64,000 nucleotides of DNA, from positions 1-64,000 of the forward strand of contig NZ_LZJZ01000083.1 in NCBI RefSeq assembly GCF_001667585.1, read 5' to 3'. The stretch's first letter is position 1. The number at the start of each line of letters is the position of its first letter. Shown piece by piece: positions 8,661 through 17,404 of this stretch. The DNA comes from Mycobacterium sp. E2733. Lineage in GTDB: Bacteria; Actinomycetota; Actinomycetes; Mycobacteriales; Mycobacteriaceae. A model generated the notes under the pieces. That model was not told where the DNA came from. It ran no database searches and was given only the letters and a program-made list of their open reading frames with translations. The position numbers and the translations under genes are program-made.

Positions 8661-10871
8661 ATGCCGATCGCTATCACTCCTGAGCATCAAGACCTGGCCG
8701 ATTCGGTGCGGTCGCTGGTGGCGCGCATCGCGCCGTCCGAGGCGTTGCACGCGGCAATGGAAACACCGATCGACAATCCCCCGCCTTACTGGCGGGCGGC
8801 GGCCGAGCAAGGCCTGCAGGGTCTGCACCTGGCCGAGTCCGTGGGCGGGCAAGGTTTCGGGATCCTCGAGTTGGCCATCGTGCTGGCCGAGTTCGGCTAC
8901 GGCGCCGTTCCCGGCCCGTTCGTGCCGTCGGCGATCGCCAGCGCCCTGATTTCGACCAACGACCCGAACGCGAAGGTGCTCTCCGAGCTGGCATCCGGCG
9001 CCGCCATCGCCGCCTACGCGATGGACTGTTGCGGGTTGACCGCCACCCGCCAGGGCCCCGATGACGACGTGCTCGTGCTCCGCGGCGAGGTCCGCGCGGT
9101 GCCCGCGGCGGCGCAGGCCTCCGTGCTGGTGCTCCCGGTCGCGATCGACAGCGGCGAGGAATGGGTGGTGCTGCGCGCGGAGGAGCTCGAGATCGAGCCC
9201 GTGAAAAGCCTTGACCCGCTTCGCCCCGTCGCCCACGTTCGGGCCAACGCCGTCGAGGTCGGCGCGGACGCCGCATTGTGCAACCTGAGCATGGCGACCG
9301 CGCACGCGCTGATGACCACGCTGCTGTCGGCCGAGGCGATCGGGGTGGCGCGCTGGGCGACCGACACCGCGTCCCACTACGCCAAGATCCGTGAGCAGTT
9401 CGGCAGGCCGATCGGCCAGTTCCAGGCCATCAAGCACAAGTGCGCGGAGATGATCGCCGACACCGAGCGGGCCACCGCGGCGGTCTGGGACGCCGCCCGC
9501 GCCATCGATGAAGCGCGCGAAAATGGTTGGAACATAACGGATTCCAAGGTCGAGTTCGCTGCCGCCGTCGCGGCGACGCTGGCTCCGGCGGCCGCGCAAC
9601 GGTGCGCTCAGGACTGCATCCAGGTGCACGGCGGGATCGGCTTCACCTGGGAGCACGACACGAACGTCTTCTACCGCCGGGCGCTGATGCTGGCCGCCTC
9701 GTTCGGTCGAAGTTCGGAGTACCCGCAGAAAGTGGTGCACACCGCGACCAGCACCGGGGTGCGGGCGGTCGACATCGATCTAGACCCCGACACCGAAAAG
9801 CTGCGCGACGAGATCCGGGCCGAAGTCGCCGCGCTCAAGGCGATGGAACGCGCCGAGCGCAAGGTCGCCATCGCCGAGGGCGGCTGGACGCTGCCGCACC
9901 TACCGAAGCCGTGGGGCCGCGCCGCCAGCCCGATCGAGCAGATCATCATCGCCCAGGAGTTCACCGCTGGCCGGGTCAAGCGCCCACAGATGGGCATCGC
10001 GACGTGGATCATCCCGTCGATCGTCGCCTTCGGGACCGAAGAGCAGAAACAACGGTTCCTGCCACCGACCTTCCGCGGTGACATGATCTGGTGTCAGCTG
10101 TTCTCCGAACCGGGCGCCGGATCGGACCTGGCCGGGCTGAGCACCAAGGCAACCCGGACGGACGGCGGCTGGCGCATCACCGGGCAGAAGATCTGGACCA
10201 CGGCGGCGCAGCTCTCACAGTGGGGCGCGCTGCTGGCCAGAACCGAGCCGAACGCTCCAAAGCACAACGGGATCACCTACTTCCTCCTGGACATGCGCAG
10301 CGAAGGCGTCGAGGTGAAGCCGCTGCGCGAGCTCACGGGTAACGCGATGTTCAACACCGTCTACATCGACGACGTGTTCGTGCCGGATGAATGCGTGCTG
10401 GGCGAAGTGAACCGGGGTTGGGAGGTCAGCCGCAACACCCTTACCGCCGAACGGGTTTCCATCGGCAGCAGCGAGGCCAACTTCCTGGCCACTCTGGGCC
10501 AGTTCATCGAGTTCGTTCGCGACGGGCAGTTCGATCCGGTCGCCCAACACCGCGCGGGTCAGCTGATCGCCGAGGGCCACGCCGCCAAGGTGCTGAACCT
10601 GCGCTCCACCCTGTTGACGCTCGCCGGCGGGGATGCCATGCCGTCCGCGGCCATCTCCAAGCTGCTCTCGATGCGCACCGGCCAGGGGTATGCGGAGTTC
10701 GCGGTGTCCTCGTTCGGCACCGACGCCGCGATCGGCGACACCAACGAACTGCCCGGCAAATGGGGCGAATACCTGTTGGCGAGCCGGGCCACCACCATCT
10801 ACGGTGGCACCTCCGAGGTGCAGCTGAACATCATCGCCGAGCGGCTGCTCGGCCTCCCCCGCGATCCCTAG
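8661..10871 (+). CDS. fadE6: Fused double acyl-CoA dehydrogenase FadE6
   Basis: The 736-residue protein carries two acyl-CoA dehydrogenase modules in tandem. The first (about 1-370) has the FAD-site features REQFGRPIGQFQAIKH and QVHGGIGFTWEHD. The second (about 375-736) has FSEPGAGSDLAGL, GQKIWTTAA and IYGGTSEVQLNIIAERLLG. Recalled H37Rv FadE6 (Rv0271c) is 731 residues with the same layout. It should oxidise an acyl-CoA (fatty or sterol-derived) to the enoyl-CoA in the cytoplasm; the substrate is not known. The internal ATG at 8661 (MPIAITPEHQ) is preferred over 8646, having an AAGGCGA ribosome site. A palindromic operator candidate lies just upstream. Confidence 0.92.
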   Translation: MPIAITPEHQDLADSVRSLVARIAPSEALHAAMETPIDNPPPYWRAAAEQGLQGLHLAESVGGQGFGILELAIVLAEFGYGAVPGPFVPSAIASALISTNDPNAKVLSELASGAAIAAYAMDCCGLTATRQGPDDDVLVLRGEVRAVPAAAQASVLVLPVAIDSGEEWVVLRAEELEIEPVKSLDPLRPVAHVRANAVEVGADAALCNLSMATAHALMTTLLSAEAIGVARWATDTASHYAKIREQFGRPIGQFQAIKHKCAEMIADTERATAAVWDAARAIDEARENGWNITDSKVEFAAAVAATLAPAAAQRCAQDCIQVHGGIGFTWEHDTNVFYRRALMLAASFGRSSEYPQKVVHTATSTGVRAVDIDLDPDTEKLRDEIRAEVAALKAMERAERKVAIAEGGWTLPHLPKPWGRAASPIEQIIIAQEFTAGRVKRPQMGIATWIIPSIVAFGTEEQKQRFLPPTFRGDMIWCQLFSEPGAGSDLAGLSTKATRTDGGWRITGQKIWTTAAQLSQWGALLARTEPNAPKHNGITYFLLDMRSEGVEVKPLRELTGNAMFNTVYIDDVFVPDECVLGEVNRGWEVSRNTLTAERVSIGSSEANFLATLGQFIEFVRDGQFDPVAQHRAGQLIAEGHAAKVLNLRSTLLTLAGGDAMPSAAISKLLSMRTGQGYAEFAVSSFGTDAAIGDTNELPGKWGEYLLASRATTIYGGTSEVQLNIIAERLLGLPRDP

Positions 10872-10895
10872 CTCCCAGTACCGGTTTGTTTGGGA

Positions 10896-10947
10896 GAGGG
10901 GGCCATGCCGACCTGAGGGGTGGTCAGGCCGGCATGGTTCCCCCCCC
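10896..10947. terminator. Long hairpin after fadE6
   Basis: GGGGGCCATGCCG pairs with CGGCATGG followed by CCCCCC, with an inner CCTGA/TCAGG stem. It sits between the end of fadE6 and the convergent secreted-protein gene and could act as a bidirectional terminator. It lacks a U-tract. Confidence 0.5.
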
Positions 10948-11016
10948 ATCCCGTGGGCCGGTCAACCTCCTGTGGATCGGCACGTCGAGGCTGATCGGTT
11001 ACCACGGGGAGGTGGT

Positions 11017-11319
11017 TCACCACCACCAGTTCCACCAGTGCCCGGGGGCCCAGAATCCGCGGTCGCCCGAACCCGAACCAGGGAGGCCTCCGCCGCCCCA
11101 TCCGTGGCCGCCCCATCCATGACCGCCATGACCCCCGCCTGGACGGTCCGGAATGATGCCGGGTCCGCCGGGCATGCCGTGCGGGCCGGCGGTGGTGAAG
11201 CTGGTGTCGGGACCTGGTGCCGGGGCCGCCTGTGCGGCGGGGCTGGCGCCGAACAGCAGCGCTCCTGCCACCGCCGAGTCGCCGGCCGCGCGGGGTAACG
11301 ATCGTGCAGAAATCGTCAC
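11017..11319 (-). CDS. Secreted Gly/Trp-rich small protein
   Basis: A 100-residue protein. A GTG start at 11319 is chosen for its AGGAG ribosome site 7 bp away. The N-terminus reads VTISARSLPRAAGDSAVAGALLFG, then ASPAAQAAPAPG, which looks like a signal peptide with Ala-X-Ala cleavage near residue 30. The mature part is Pro/Gly/His/Trp-rich (GGHGGHGWGGHGWGGGG) and ends GFWAPGHWWNWWW. The aromatic tail suggests envelope or surface association. No family or function is recognised. A longer frame upstream would add 53 residues without signal-peptide character. Confidence 0.72.
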   Translation of the reverse strand: MTISARSLPRAAGDSAVAGALLFGASPAAQAAPAPGPDTSFTTAGPHGMPGGPGIIPDRPGGGHGGHGWGGHGWGGGGLPGSGSGDRGFWAPGHWWNWWW

Positions 11320-11832
11320 CGCAAGCTCCTTACCGGTCCCGATGTCGATAAATAAAACGTTAGCCAGAACTTTCCCGGCAAACAACGCGGCTACACCGAA
11401 ATGTGCCTGTGAATTATGTAACAAATGCCTTATAAGAGCTTCAGGCCACTGATATCCGTCGAATTTCATGATTTCCATAGATCCGGATAAGGACGGGTAC
11501 TGAGTGACGGACTCGTAGCGTTCACGCTGTTCGAAGGCATTTACTGACTTACTGGCTTACGCATTTCCGTATAAACAGATTAACTGAATTACGTAATGAA
11601 CAGCGCCGCGCCTTATCCATTAAGCCGCATATCCCCGCGCCCCACTGGCGAGTCGGTCAGCTACTTTCTTGAATTTGCTGAGTGAAGCCGCTGCTGCGGC
11701 GCCTGCCGTCGACGACGTGGTCGGACCGCGGCCCGGCGACGCGACTTACGTCGTCGTCGGTGGAAGAATCAGTATTGACACACTCGAGCGCTGATTTACT
11801 GATTGGCCACTCACCGGAGGACGACCGCCGCA
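11320..11832. other. AT-richer gene-free intergenic region
   Basis: About 510 bp with visibly lower GC than its surroundings and no credible gene. It holds TTACTGAC/TTACTGGC/TTACGC direct repeats at about 11541-11561, a perfect ATTACGTAAT palindrome at 11588-11597 and a TTGACA hexamer at 11775-11780 with no good -10 partner. It must contain the promoters for the two divergent flanking genes. Confidence 0.5.
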
Positions 11833-12195
11833 GTGAACTTCAACCCCAGCCACATCGGACCCGGCGCCGGAACGTTCCGGGGCCCCGGGCCGTCGGGCAC
11901 ACCGGCAGGAGACGCCGCGCCGACCGAGCGCATCGGGCTCGGGCAGCAGGGCGCTCACCGGATCGTCGGCCAGCCGGCGGCCAACCAGGCGGGACGGGGT
12001 CCGCGGACGCGTCGTACCGTCGACCTCCCGGCGGCCACCCACCGAGCGCTGGACATCTGGCAGCGTGAGGCCGCGGACCGCCTGGGGGTCGCCCGGGTGA
12101 CCGGTCAAGAGGTCCTCACCGCGCTCATCGACCAACTTCTGGTCGACCCCAAACTCGCGGCGCAGATCACCCGGGCCATCAAAGACCGGCGCTGA
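11833..12195 (+). CDS. Small protein with possible ribbon-helix-helix C-terminus
   Basis: A 120-residue protein with two parts. Residues 1-60 are Gly/Pro-rich and probably disordered (VNFNPSHIGPGAGTFRGPG). Residues 60-120 read RTRRTVDLPAATHRALDIWQRE, then TGQEVLTALIDQLLVDPKLAAQI, resembling the beta-strand plus two helices of ribbon-helix-helix DNA-binding proteins. The GTG at 11833 has GGAGG about 14 bp upstream; an ATG at 11803 would add ten residues without a ribosome site. The convergent fadD2 ends 13 bp downstream. DNA binding is inference; no toxin partner is adjacent. Confidence 0.65.
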   Translation: MNFNPSHIGPGAGTFRGPGPSGTPAGDAAPTERIGLGQQGAHRIVGQPAANQAGRGPRTRRTVDLPAATHRALDIWQREAADRLGVARVTGQEVLTALIDQLLVDPKLAAQITRAIKDRR

Positions 12196-12208
12196 CGGGC
12201 GACAGCGG

Positions 12209-13888
12209 CTAGTCGACCTCCATCTCACGCAATTCGCGCTTGAGGATCTTGCCCGTCGGGTTGCGGGGCAGCTCGTCGAGGAAGACCACCTCGCGCGGCA
12301 CCTTGTAGCGGGCCAGGTGGTCGCGCACGTAGTGCTTGATGGCGTCCTCGTCGACGTCGGAGCCGTCCTTCTTCACGACGAAGGCACGCAGCCGGTGGCC
12401 CCATTCCTTGTCCTCGACGCCGATCGCCGTGGCCTCCACCACGTCCGGGTGCCCGTTGATGAGGTCCTCGACCTCGGCCGGGAAGACGTTCTCGCCGCCG
12501 GAGACGATCATCTCGTCGTCGCGCCCGCTGATGTAGAGCAGGCCGTCGTCGCCGAAGTAGCCGACGTCGCCGGACGACAACAGGCCGTCGATGATCTGCT
12601 TCTTGCCGCCACCGGTGTAGCCCTCGAACGGGAAGGCGTTGCCGACGAAGATTCGCCCGATCTCGCCCTGCGGCAACTCCTTGCCGTTGTCGTCGAAGAT
12701 CTTGACCTTAACGCCCTTGACGACCGGGCCGACGGTCGACGAATTGTGTTGCAGGTGTTTGGGTTCGGCGATGGTGGCGAAGGCGATCTCGGTCGAGCCG
12801 TACATGTTGTAGATGACCGGGCCCAGATCCTTGAGTGCCCGTTCGGCCAGGTCGGCCCCCAGTGCCGAGCCGGAGACGAAGACGATCTTCAGCGAGGACA
12901 GGTCGGGCTTGGAGTCCATCTTCTCGACCGCGTCGAGGATCCGGGACAGCATCACCGGGACCACGATCATGGCGGTCACCTTGTGCTTCTCGATGTCCTC
13001 GAGCACCAGCGGCGGCTTGAACTTGCGCCGCAGCACCAGGGTCGAGCCCAGGAACATGGCCAGCGTGCCGTGCAGGAATCCGAGCGCGTGGAACATCGGG
13101 GCGGGCAGCGAGGTGACTTCGTTGGCCTTGAACGGGACGTGCGACAGGATGCCGCCGACCGGCGCCAGGGTGGGCGGCGTGCTGCGGTTCGCCCCCTTCG
13201 GGGTGCCGGTGGTGCCGCTGGTGAGGATGATGATCGACGCGTGCTTGGTCGCCTTCGGGGCGGGGTCTTTGCTGCTGCGCTCGATCAGGTCGGCCAGCGT
13301 CTCGTCCTTGCTGCCCGACGGCTCGTCGGCGTCGGGGTTGGTGCCGAGCGCGCGCAGCTTGCCGAGCTCCGGCTGGGCTTTGCTGACGGCCTTGGTGTAC
13401 TCGTCGTCGTAGATGATCACCTTGGCGCCCTCACGCTCCGAGACCTCACAGATCTGTGGGCCGGAGAATTCGCTGTTGAGCAGGATGATGCGAGCGCCGA
13501 CCCGGGCGGCGCCGAAGTAAGCGATCAGGAACCAGCGGGTGTTGCGCGCCAGGAGCGCGACGCCGTCGCCGCCCTTGACGCCCATGTCGAGCAGGCCGTT
13601 GGCGACCGCGTGGGAGGCCTCGTCGAGTTCTCGGTAGGTGAACTCGCCCTCCTCGTCGATGCAGGCCGCGCGGTCGGGGTGGCGGCGGGCGTTGAGCGAC
13701 GGCAGCATGCCGAATTCGCCCCATTTGTAGATCTCGTTGGCCATCGCCGCGTAGTTCTGCGGAGGCTCCAGGCGGAACGCGCCGGCTTCGAAGATCTTCC
13801 GCACGTAGTGCAATTCCGCGGAGCCGCGTTCCAGGTACTGCTGGACTTTCGCGACAGCCTGACCAGGCAGGCCAATCAGATTAGGCAT
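12209..13888 (-). CDS. fadD2: Fatty-acid-CoA ligase FadD2
   Basis: A 559-residue AMP-forming acyl-CoA synthetase. The ATP-binding P-loop TSGTTGTPKG lies at residues 223-232, followed by the YGSTE adenine motif, the hinge region (SGRDDEMIVSGGENVFP) and a terminal PTGKILKREL with the catalytic Lys. It activates a fatty acid to its CoA thioester, feeding beta-oxidation or lipid synthesis. MPNLIGLPGQAV at 13888 is used as start since it matches the recalled FadD2 (Rv0270, 560 residues) N-terminus; an upstream ATG adds ten residues. It is divergent from the polymerase gene by 59 bp, which contains TGACGTCA at 13904. Confidence 0.93.
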   Translation of the reverse strand: MPNLIGLPGQAVAKVQQYLERGSAELHYVRKIFEAGAFRLEPPQNYAAMANEIYKWGEFGMLPSLNARRHPDRAACIDEEGEFTYRELDEASHAVANGLLDMGVKGGDGVALLARNTRWFLIAYFGAARVGARIILLNSEFSGPQICEVSEREGAKVIIYDDEYTKAVSKAQPELGKLRALGTNPDADEPSGSKDETLADLIERSSKDPAPKATKHASIIILTSGTTGTPKGANRSTPPTLAPVGGILSHVPFKANEVTSLPAPMFHALGFLHGTLAMFLGSTLVLRRKFKPPLVLEDIEKHKVTAMIVVPVMLSRILDAVEKMDSKPDLSSLKIVFVSGSALGADLAERALKDLGPVIYNMYGSTEIAFATIAEPKHLQHNSSTVGPVVKGVKVKIFDDNGKELPQGEIGRIFVGNAFPFEGYTGGGKKQIIDGLLSSGDVGYFGDDGLLYISGRDDEMIVSGGENVFPAEVEDLINGHPDVVEATAIGVEDKEWGHRLRAFVVKKDGSDVDEDAIKHYVRDHLARYKVPREVVFLDELPRNPTGKILKRELREMEVD

Positions 13889-13947
13889 GCATCCCACCCT
13901 ATGTGACGTCAGTCGCATTCTGAGGGGTAAGTACCCATCGACTTACG

Positions 13948-15198
13948 ATGATGAACATGGGTCCGGTTTCGCTGGAGGTGGACGGGCGCCGGATCACGAT
14001 CACCCACCCGGACAAGGTTGTGTTCGACGCCCACGGCGACACAGGGCCGCACACCAAACTCGACTTGGTCCGCTACTACCTGTCCGTGTCCGAGGGGGCG
14101 CTGCGCGGCGTGGCCGGCCGGCCGATGATCCTGAAGCGCTTCGTCAAGGGCATCTCCGAGGAGGCGGTGTTCCAGAAGCGCGCGCCGAAGAACCGGCCCG
14201 ACTGGGTGGATGTTGCCGAACTGCGCTACGCGCGGGGCACTTCGGCCGCGGAGGCCGTCATCCACGACGCCGCCGGCCTGGCCTGGGCGGTCAACCTGGG
14301 CTGCGTCGATCTCAACCCGCATCCGGTGCTGGCCGACGACCTCGACCATCCCGACGAACTGCGGGTCGACCTGGATCCGATGCCCGGTGTTCCCTGGCGC
14401 CGGATCGTCGACGTCGCGCTGGTGGCCCGGGAGGTGCTGGAGGACTACGGCCTGACCCCGTGGCCGAAGACCTCGGGTTCGCGCGGTTTTCACATCTACG
14501 CGCGGATCGCACCGCGTTGGGAGTTCCGGCAAGTGCGGCTCGCCGCCCAGACCGTGGCCCGCGAGGTCGAGCGGCGGGTGCCCGACGCGGCGACCAGCCG
14601 ATGGTGGAAGGAAGAACGCGAAGGGGTGTTCGTCGACTTCAACCAGAACGCCAAGGACCGCACGGTCGCGTCGGCGTACTCGGTGCGGGCGACGCCGGAC
14701 GCCCGGGTGTCGACCCCGCTGCTCTGGGAGGAAGTCACCGAGCGCCTTCCCGAGGAGTTCACCATCGACACCGTGCCTGGCCGGTTCGCCGCCATCGGTG
14801 ATCCGTGGGCGGGGATGGACGACGCTGTCGGTGAGCTCGACCGGCTGCTGGTGCTGGCCGAGGAGATGGGGCCCCCGGAGCGTGCGCCGAAGGGATCGGG
14901 CACGGCCGACGGCCGGCGCCGCTCGGTGATGCCGCTCATCGAGATCGCCCGCACCAAGACGAAGGACGAGGCGCTGGCCGCGCTGGACACCTGGCGCGAC
15001 CGCCACCCGGACGCGTCTCGCCTGCTGCAACCGGTCGACGTCCTGGTCGACGGCATGCGCGGGCCGAGTTCGATCTGGTACCGGATCCGGATCAACCTGC
15101 AGCATGTGCCGGTCGACCAGCGACCGCCGCAGGAGGAACTGATCGCCGACTACAGCCCTTGGGACGGTTATGGGGGCAGGCAGAAGCCGTCGAGCTGA
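13948..15198 (+). CDS. LigD-type primase-polymerase (PolD2-like)
   Basis: A 416-residue stand-alone archaeo-eukaryotic primase (AEP) of the LigD polymerase family. The metal-binding aspartates are visible in DLDP (Asp141, Asp143) and FVDFNQN (Asp230), and the nucleotide-binding KTSGSRGFH at 174-182. The family adds ribo- or deoxyribonucleotides during end-joining or gap filling. No ligase or nuclease domain and no ku gene are present, so it is a stand-alone polymerase like recalled Rv0269c. The C-terminal ~90 residues (after 320) are outside the core fold. Three Met codons cluster at the start (13948, 13951, 13957); the first is given but the third is equally plausible. Confidence 0.88.
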   Translation: MMNMGPVSLEVDGRRITITHPDKVVFDAHGDTGPHTKLDLVRYYLSVSEGALRGVAGRPMILKRFVKGISEEAVFQKRAPKNRPDWVDVAELRYARGTSAAEAVIHDAAGLAWAVNLGCVDLNPHPVLADDLDHPDELRVDLDPMPGVPWRRIVDVALVAREVLEDYGLTPWPKTSGSRGFHIYARIAPRWEFRQVRLAAQTVAREVERRVPDAATSRWWKEEREGVFVDFNQNAKDRTVASAYSVRATPDARVSTPLLWEEVTERLPEEFTIDTVPGRFAAIGDPWAGMDDAVGELDRLLVLAEEMGPPERAPKGSGTADGRRRSVMPLIEIARTKTKDEALAALDTWRDRHPDASRLLQPVDVLVDGMRGPSSIWYRIRINLQHVPVDQRPPQEELIADYSPWDGYGGRQKPSS

Positions 15199-15205
15199 GG
15201 CTCGT

Positions 15206-16633
15206 CTACACCCCGACCCGCGCCAGCGCGTTGCCCGTGCGCAGGTAGCAGTACCAGGTGACCACCAGCAGGGCCAGGAAGAATCCCACGTAGAACCGCA
15301 GCGCGGGTTCGATGCTGCCGAAGTGCGACTTCGACCAGGCATAGGCCAGCGGCACGACGAATCCGCCGAAGGCGCCGATCGACGAGATCACGCCGAGCGC
15401 GCCCGCGGCCTGACGCCGCATGTGCGCCATGGTGTCGCGGTCGCCGCCGGCGAGTTGGCCCTTGATCACGAAGATCCTCGAGATCATCCGGTAGGTCGAG
15501 CCGTTGCCGATACCGGTCGCGACGAACAAGAACATGAAGCTGGCGAAGAACAGCGGCAGGTTCTTGGCGTTGACCGACCACAGCGCCGCCGCGGCGCCCG
15601 CGGCGAGCATGACGAAGCTGACGGCGGTGATCCGGGCGCCGCCCATGCGGTCGGCCAGCTTGCCGCCGAGGGGCCGGATGACCGAGCCGATCGCTGCCCC
15701 GAGGAACGCCCAGGTCAACGCGATGTCGCCGCGGCCGAACACCGTTTTGAGCAGGGTCGGGAAGGCCGCCGAGTAGCCGATGAACGATCCGAACGTGCCG
15801 ATGTAGAGCAGCGACATGACCCAGGTGTCGGGGTGCCGCAGTGACTGCCAGACCGGTCTCACTTGCGTTTCCAGGGCCGTCCCTTTTTGCGAGGCCTCGG
15901 ACAGGTTGTTCATGAACAGGAACGCGCACACCGCGGCCACCACGGCCAGTGGCATGTAGAACAGGCCGGCGCGCGCCAGCGCCACCCCGCCGCCGGCGAC
16001 GACGATGGGCGGGATGATCTTTTGCACCACTGCGACGCCGATGTTGCCGCCGGCCGCGTTGAGTCCCAGCGCCCAGCCCTTGTCCTTCTCCGGGTAGAAG
16101 AACGAGATGTTGGCCATCGACGAGGCGAAGTTGCCGCCACCGAAGCCGGCGGTCGCGGCGACCGCCACCAGTACGGTGAACGAGAGGCCCGGATGGCTGA
16201 CCGCCCAGGCCAGCAACACGCACGGGATCAGCAACAACGCCGCCGAGATGACCGTCCAGTTGCGGCCGCCGAACAGCGGGACCGCGAACGTGTAGGGCAG
16301 GCGCAGGAAGGCGCCGACCCCGCTCGGGACGGCGACCAGGATCAGCGCCTGGCTCGCGGTCAGTGCCCAGCCGGACGCGGACGGATGCCCGTGGGAACCG
16401 GCGGTCATCTGGACCACCACGATGCTCCACAACATCCATACGCTGAACCCGACGTGCTCGGCGAAGATCGAGAAGATCAGGTTGCGGCGGGCGATCGGCT
16501 TGCCCGTCGTCTCCCAGAACGCGGGGTCTTCGGGCCGCCAGTCGTCAATCCAGTGCGCGCCCCGGTGAGGCGGGCGCGGAGGCGCGGGCGCAAGGACCGG
16601 AGCGATCGGCTCCGTTGAAGTCGTCGTAGTCAC
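15206..16633 (-). CDS. narU: Nitrate/nitrite transporter, NarK family (NarU-like)
   Basis: A 475-residue major facilitator protein with about 12 membrane helices. It has NarK-family signatures: RRNLIFSIFAEHVGFSVWMLWS in helix 1, FGGRNWTVIS after helix 3, and the nitrate-signature GGGNFASSMANISFFYP. A proline-rich ~30-residue cytoplasmic tail precedes helix 1. It should carry nitrate in or nitrite out across the plasma membrane, serving the NirBD nitrite reductase encoded 9 kb away. It matches recalled Rv0267 (narU). Upstream, 24-61 bp from the start, lies a four-part GlnR-like box, suggesting nitrogen control. Confidence 0.9.
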   Translation of the reverse strand: MTTTTSTEPIAPVLAPAPPRPPHRGAHWIDDWRPEDPAFWETTGKPIARRNLIFSIFAEHVGFSVWMLWSIVVVQMTAGSHGHPSASGWALTASQALILVAVPSGVGAFLRLPYTFAVPLFGGRNWTVISAALLLIPCVLLAWAVSHPGLSFTVLVAVAATAGFGGGNFASSMANISFFYPEKDKGWALGLNAAGGNIGVAVVQKIIPPIVVAGGGVALARAGLFYMPLAVVAAVCAFLFMNNLSEASQKGTALETQVRPVWQSLRHPDTWVMSLLYIGTFGSFIGYSAAFPTLLKTVFGRGDIALTWAFLGAAIGSVIRPLGGKLADRMGGARITAVSFVMLAAGAAAALWSVNAKNLPLFFASFMFLFVATGIGNGSTYRMISRIFVIKGQLAGGDRDTMAHMRRQAAGALGVISSIGAFGGFVVPLAYAWSKSHFGSIEPALRFYVGFFLALLVVTWYCYLRTGNALARVGV

Positions 16634-16656
16634 GCCCCCGACGTTAGGAAGGGACT

Positions 16657-16694
16657 GTTACCGGGCCGCGTGGCCACAGTTACGCCGGAGATAC
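16657..16694. promoter_or_regulatory. Candidate GlnR box between narU and a tetR gene
   Basis: Pentamers at exact 11-bp intervals read GTTAC (16657), GCGTG (16668), GTTAC (16679) and GATAC (16690), fitting the gTnAC-n6-GaAAC repeat of actinobacterial GlnR except at the second position. The site is 24 bp upstream of narU and 70 bp upstream of the divergent tetR. Confidence 0.5.
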
Positions 16695-16763
16695 GTGGAT
16701 CTCGCAGCGGCATTCGTGCCGCTGTCAGAAGTTTTTGCTCCCCGGATGCGGGAGAATCGCCCC

Positions 16764-17348
16764 ATGCCGGCGACTGACCAGCCCCTGGGGCTGCGGGAAC
16801 GCAAGAAGATCAAGACCCGCCATGCGCTCCGCCGCGAGGCGTTCCGGCTGTTCGACGCCAACGGCTACGGCGCCACCACCGTCGAACAGATCGCCGACGC
16901 CGCCGACGTCTCACCCAGCACCTTCTTCCGGTACTTCCCGTCCAAGGAGTCGCTGCTGCTGGCCGATGACCTGGATCCGCTGATCTTGGCGGCGTTCGAC
17001 GCCCAGCCGCCCGAACTGTCGCCGAGCCAAGCCATCCGTCGCGCCTACGCCACCACGATGGCCGGCCTGTCGCCCGAGCAATTGGAGTTCGAGAACACCC
17101 GGCAACGGCTGATCTTCTCGATACCCGAACTCAAGGCCGCCCTCTACGACGAGTACTACCGCACCGTGAACGTCATGGCGGAGGCCATCGGGCGCAGGAT
17201 CGGCCGTCCCGCAACCGATTTCGAGGTCCGGGTGTTCGTCGGCGCGATGGTCGGCGCCATGATGGCGGCCTTCGACAGCGCGCCGAAAGCGGCCGACACC
17301 ATCTATCGGGCCCTGGACTTCCTGGACGCCGGCATGCCGCTGGGCTGA
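16764..17348 (+). CDS. TetR family transcriptional regulator
   Basis: A 194-residue TetR regulator whose helix-turn-helix spans about residues 15-60 (TTVEQIADAADVSPSTFFRYF) and is followed by a helical sensor domain. The ATG at 16764 (MPATDQPLG) is chosen for its GGGAGA ribosome site; upstream starts would add 6 or 23 residues. It is divergent from narU and lies 56 bp before the iron-lipoprotein gene. As I recall H37Rv, this slot holds the 5-oxoprolinase gene oplA instead. Its targets may be narU, itself or the downstream lipoprotein-pxpBC genes. Confidence 0.87.
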   Translation: MPATDQPLGLRERKKIKTRHALRREAFRLFDANGYGATTVEQIADAADVSPSTFFRYFPSKESLLLADDLDPLILAAFDAQPPELSPSQAIRRAYATTMAGLSPEQLEFENTRQRLIFSIPELKAALYDEYYRTVNVMAEAIGRRIGRPATDFEVRVFVGAMVGAMMAAFDSAPKAADTIYRALDFLDAGMPLG

Positions 17349-17404
17349 GCGGCGCAACCGCGCGGCGATGTCCTGCCGCGCACGGAACGCGATAATCTCA
17401 CGCG

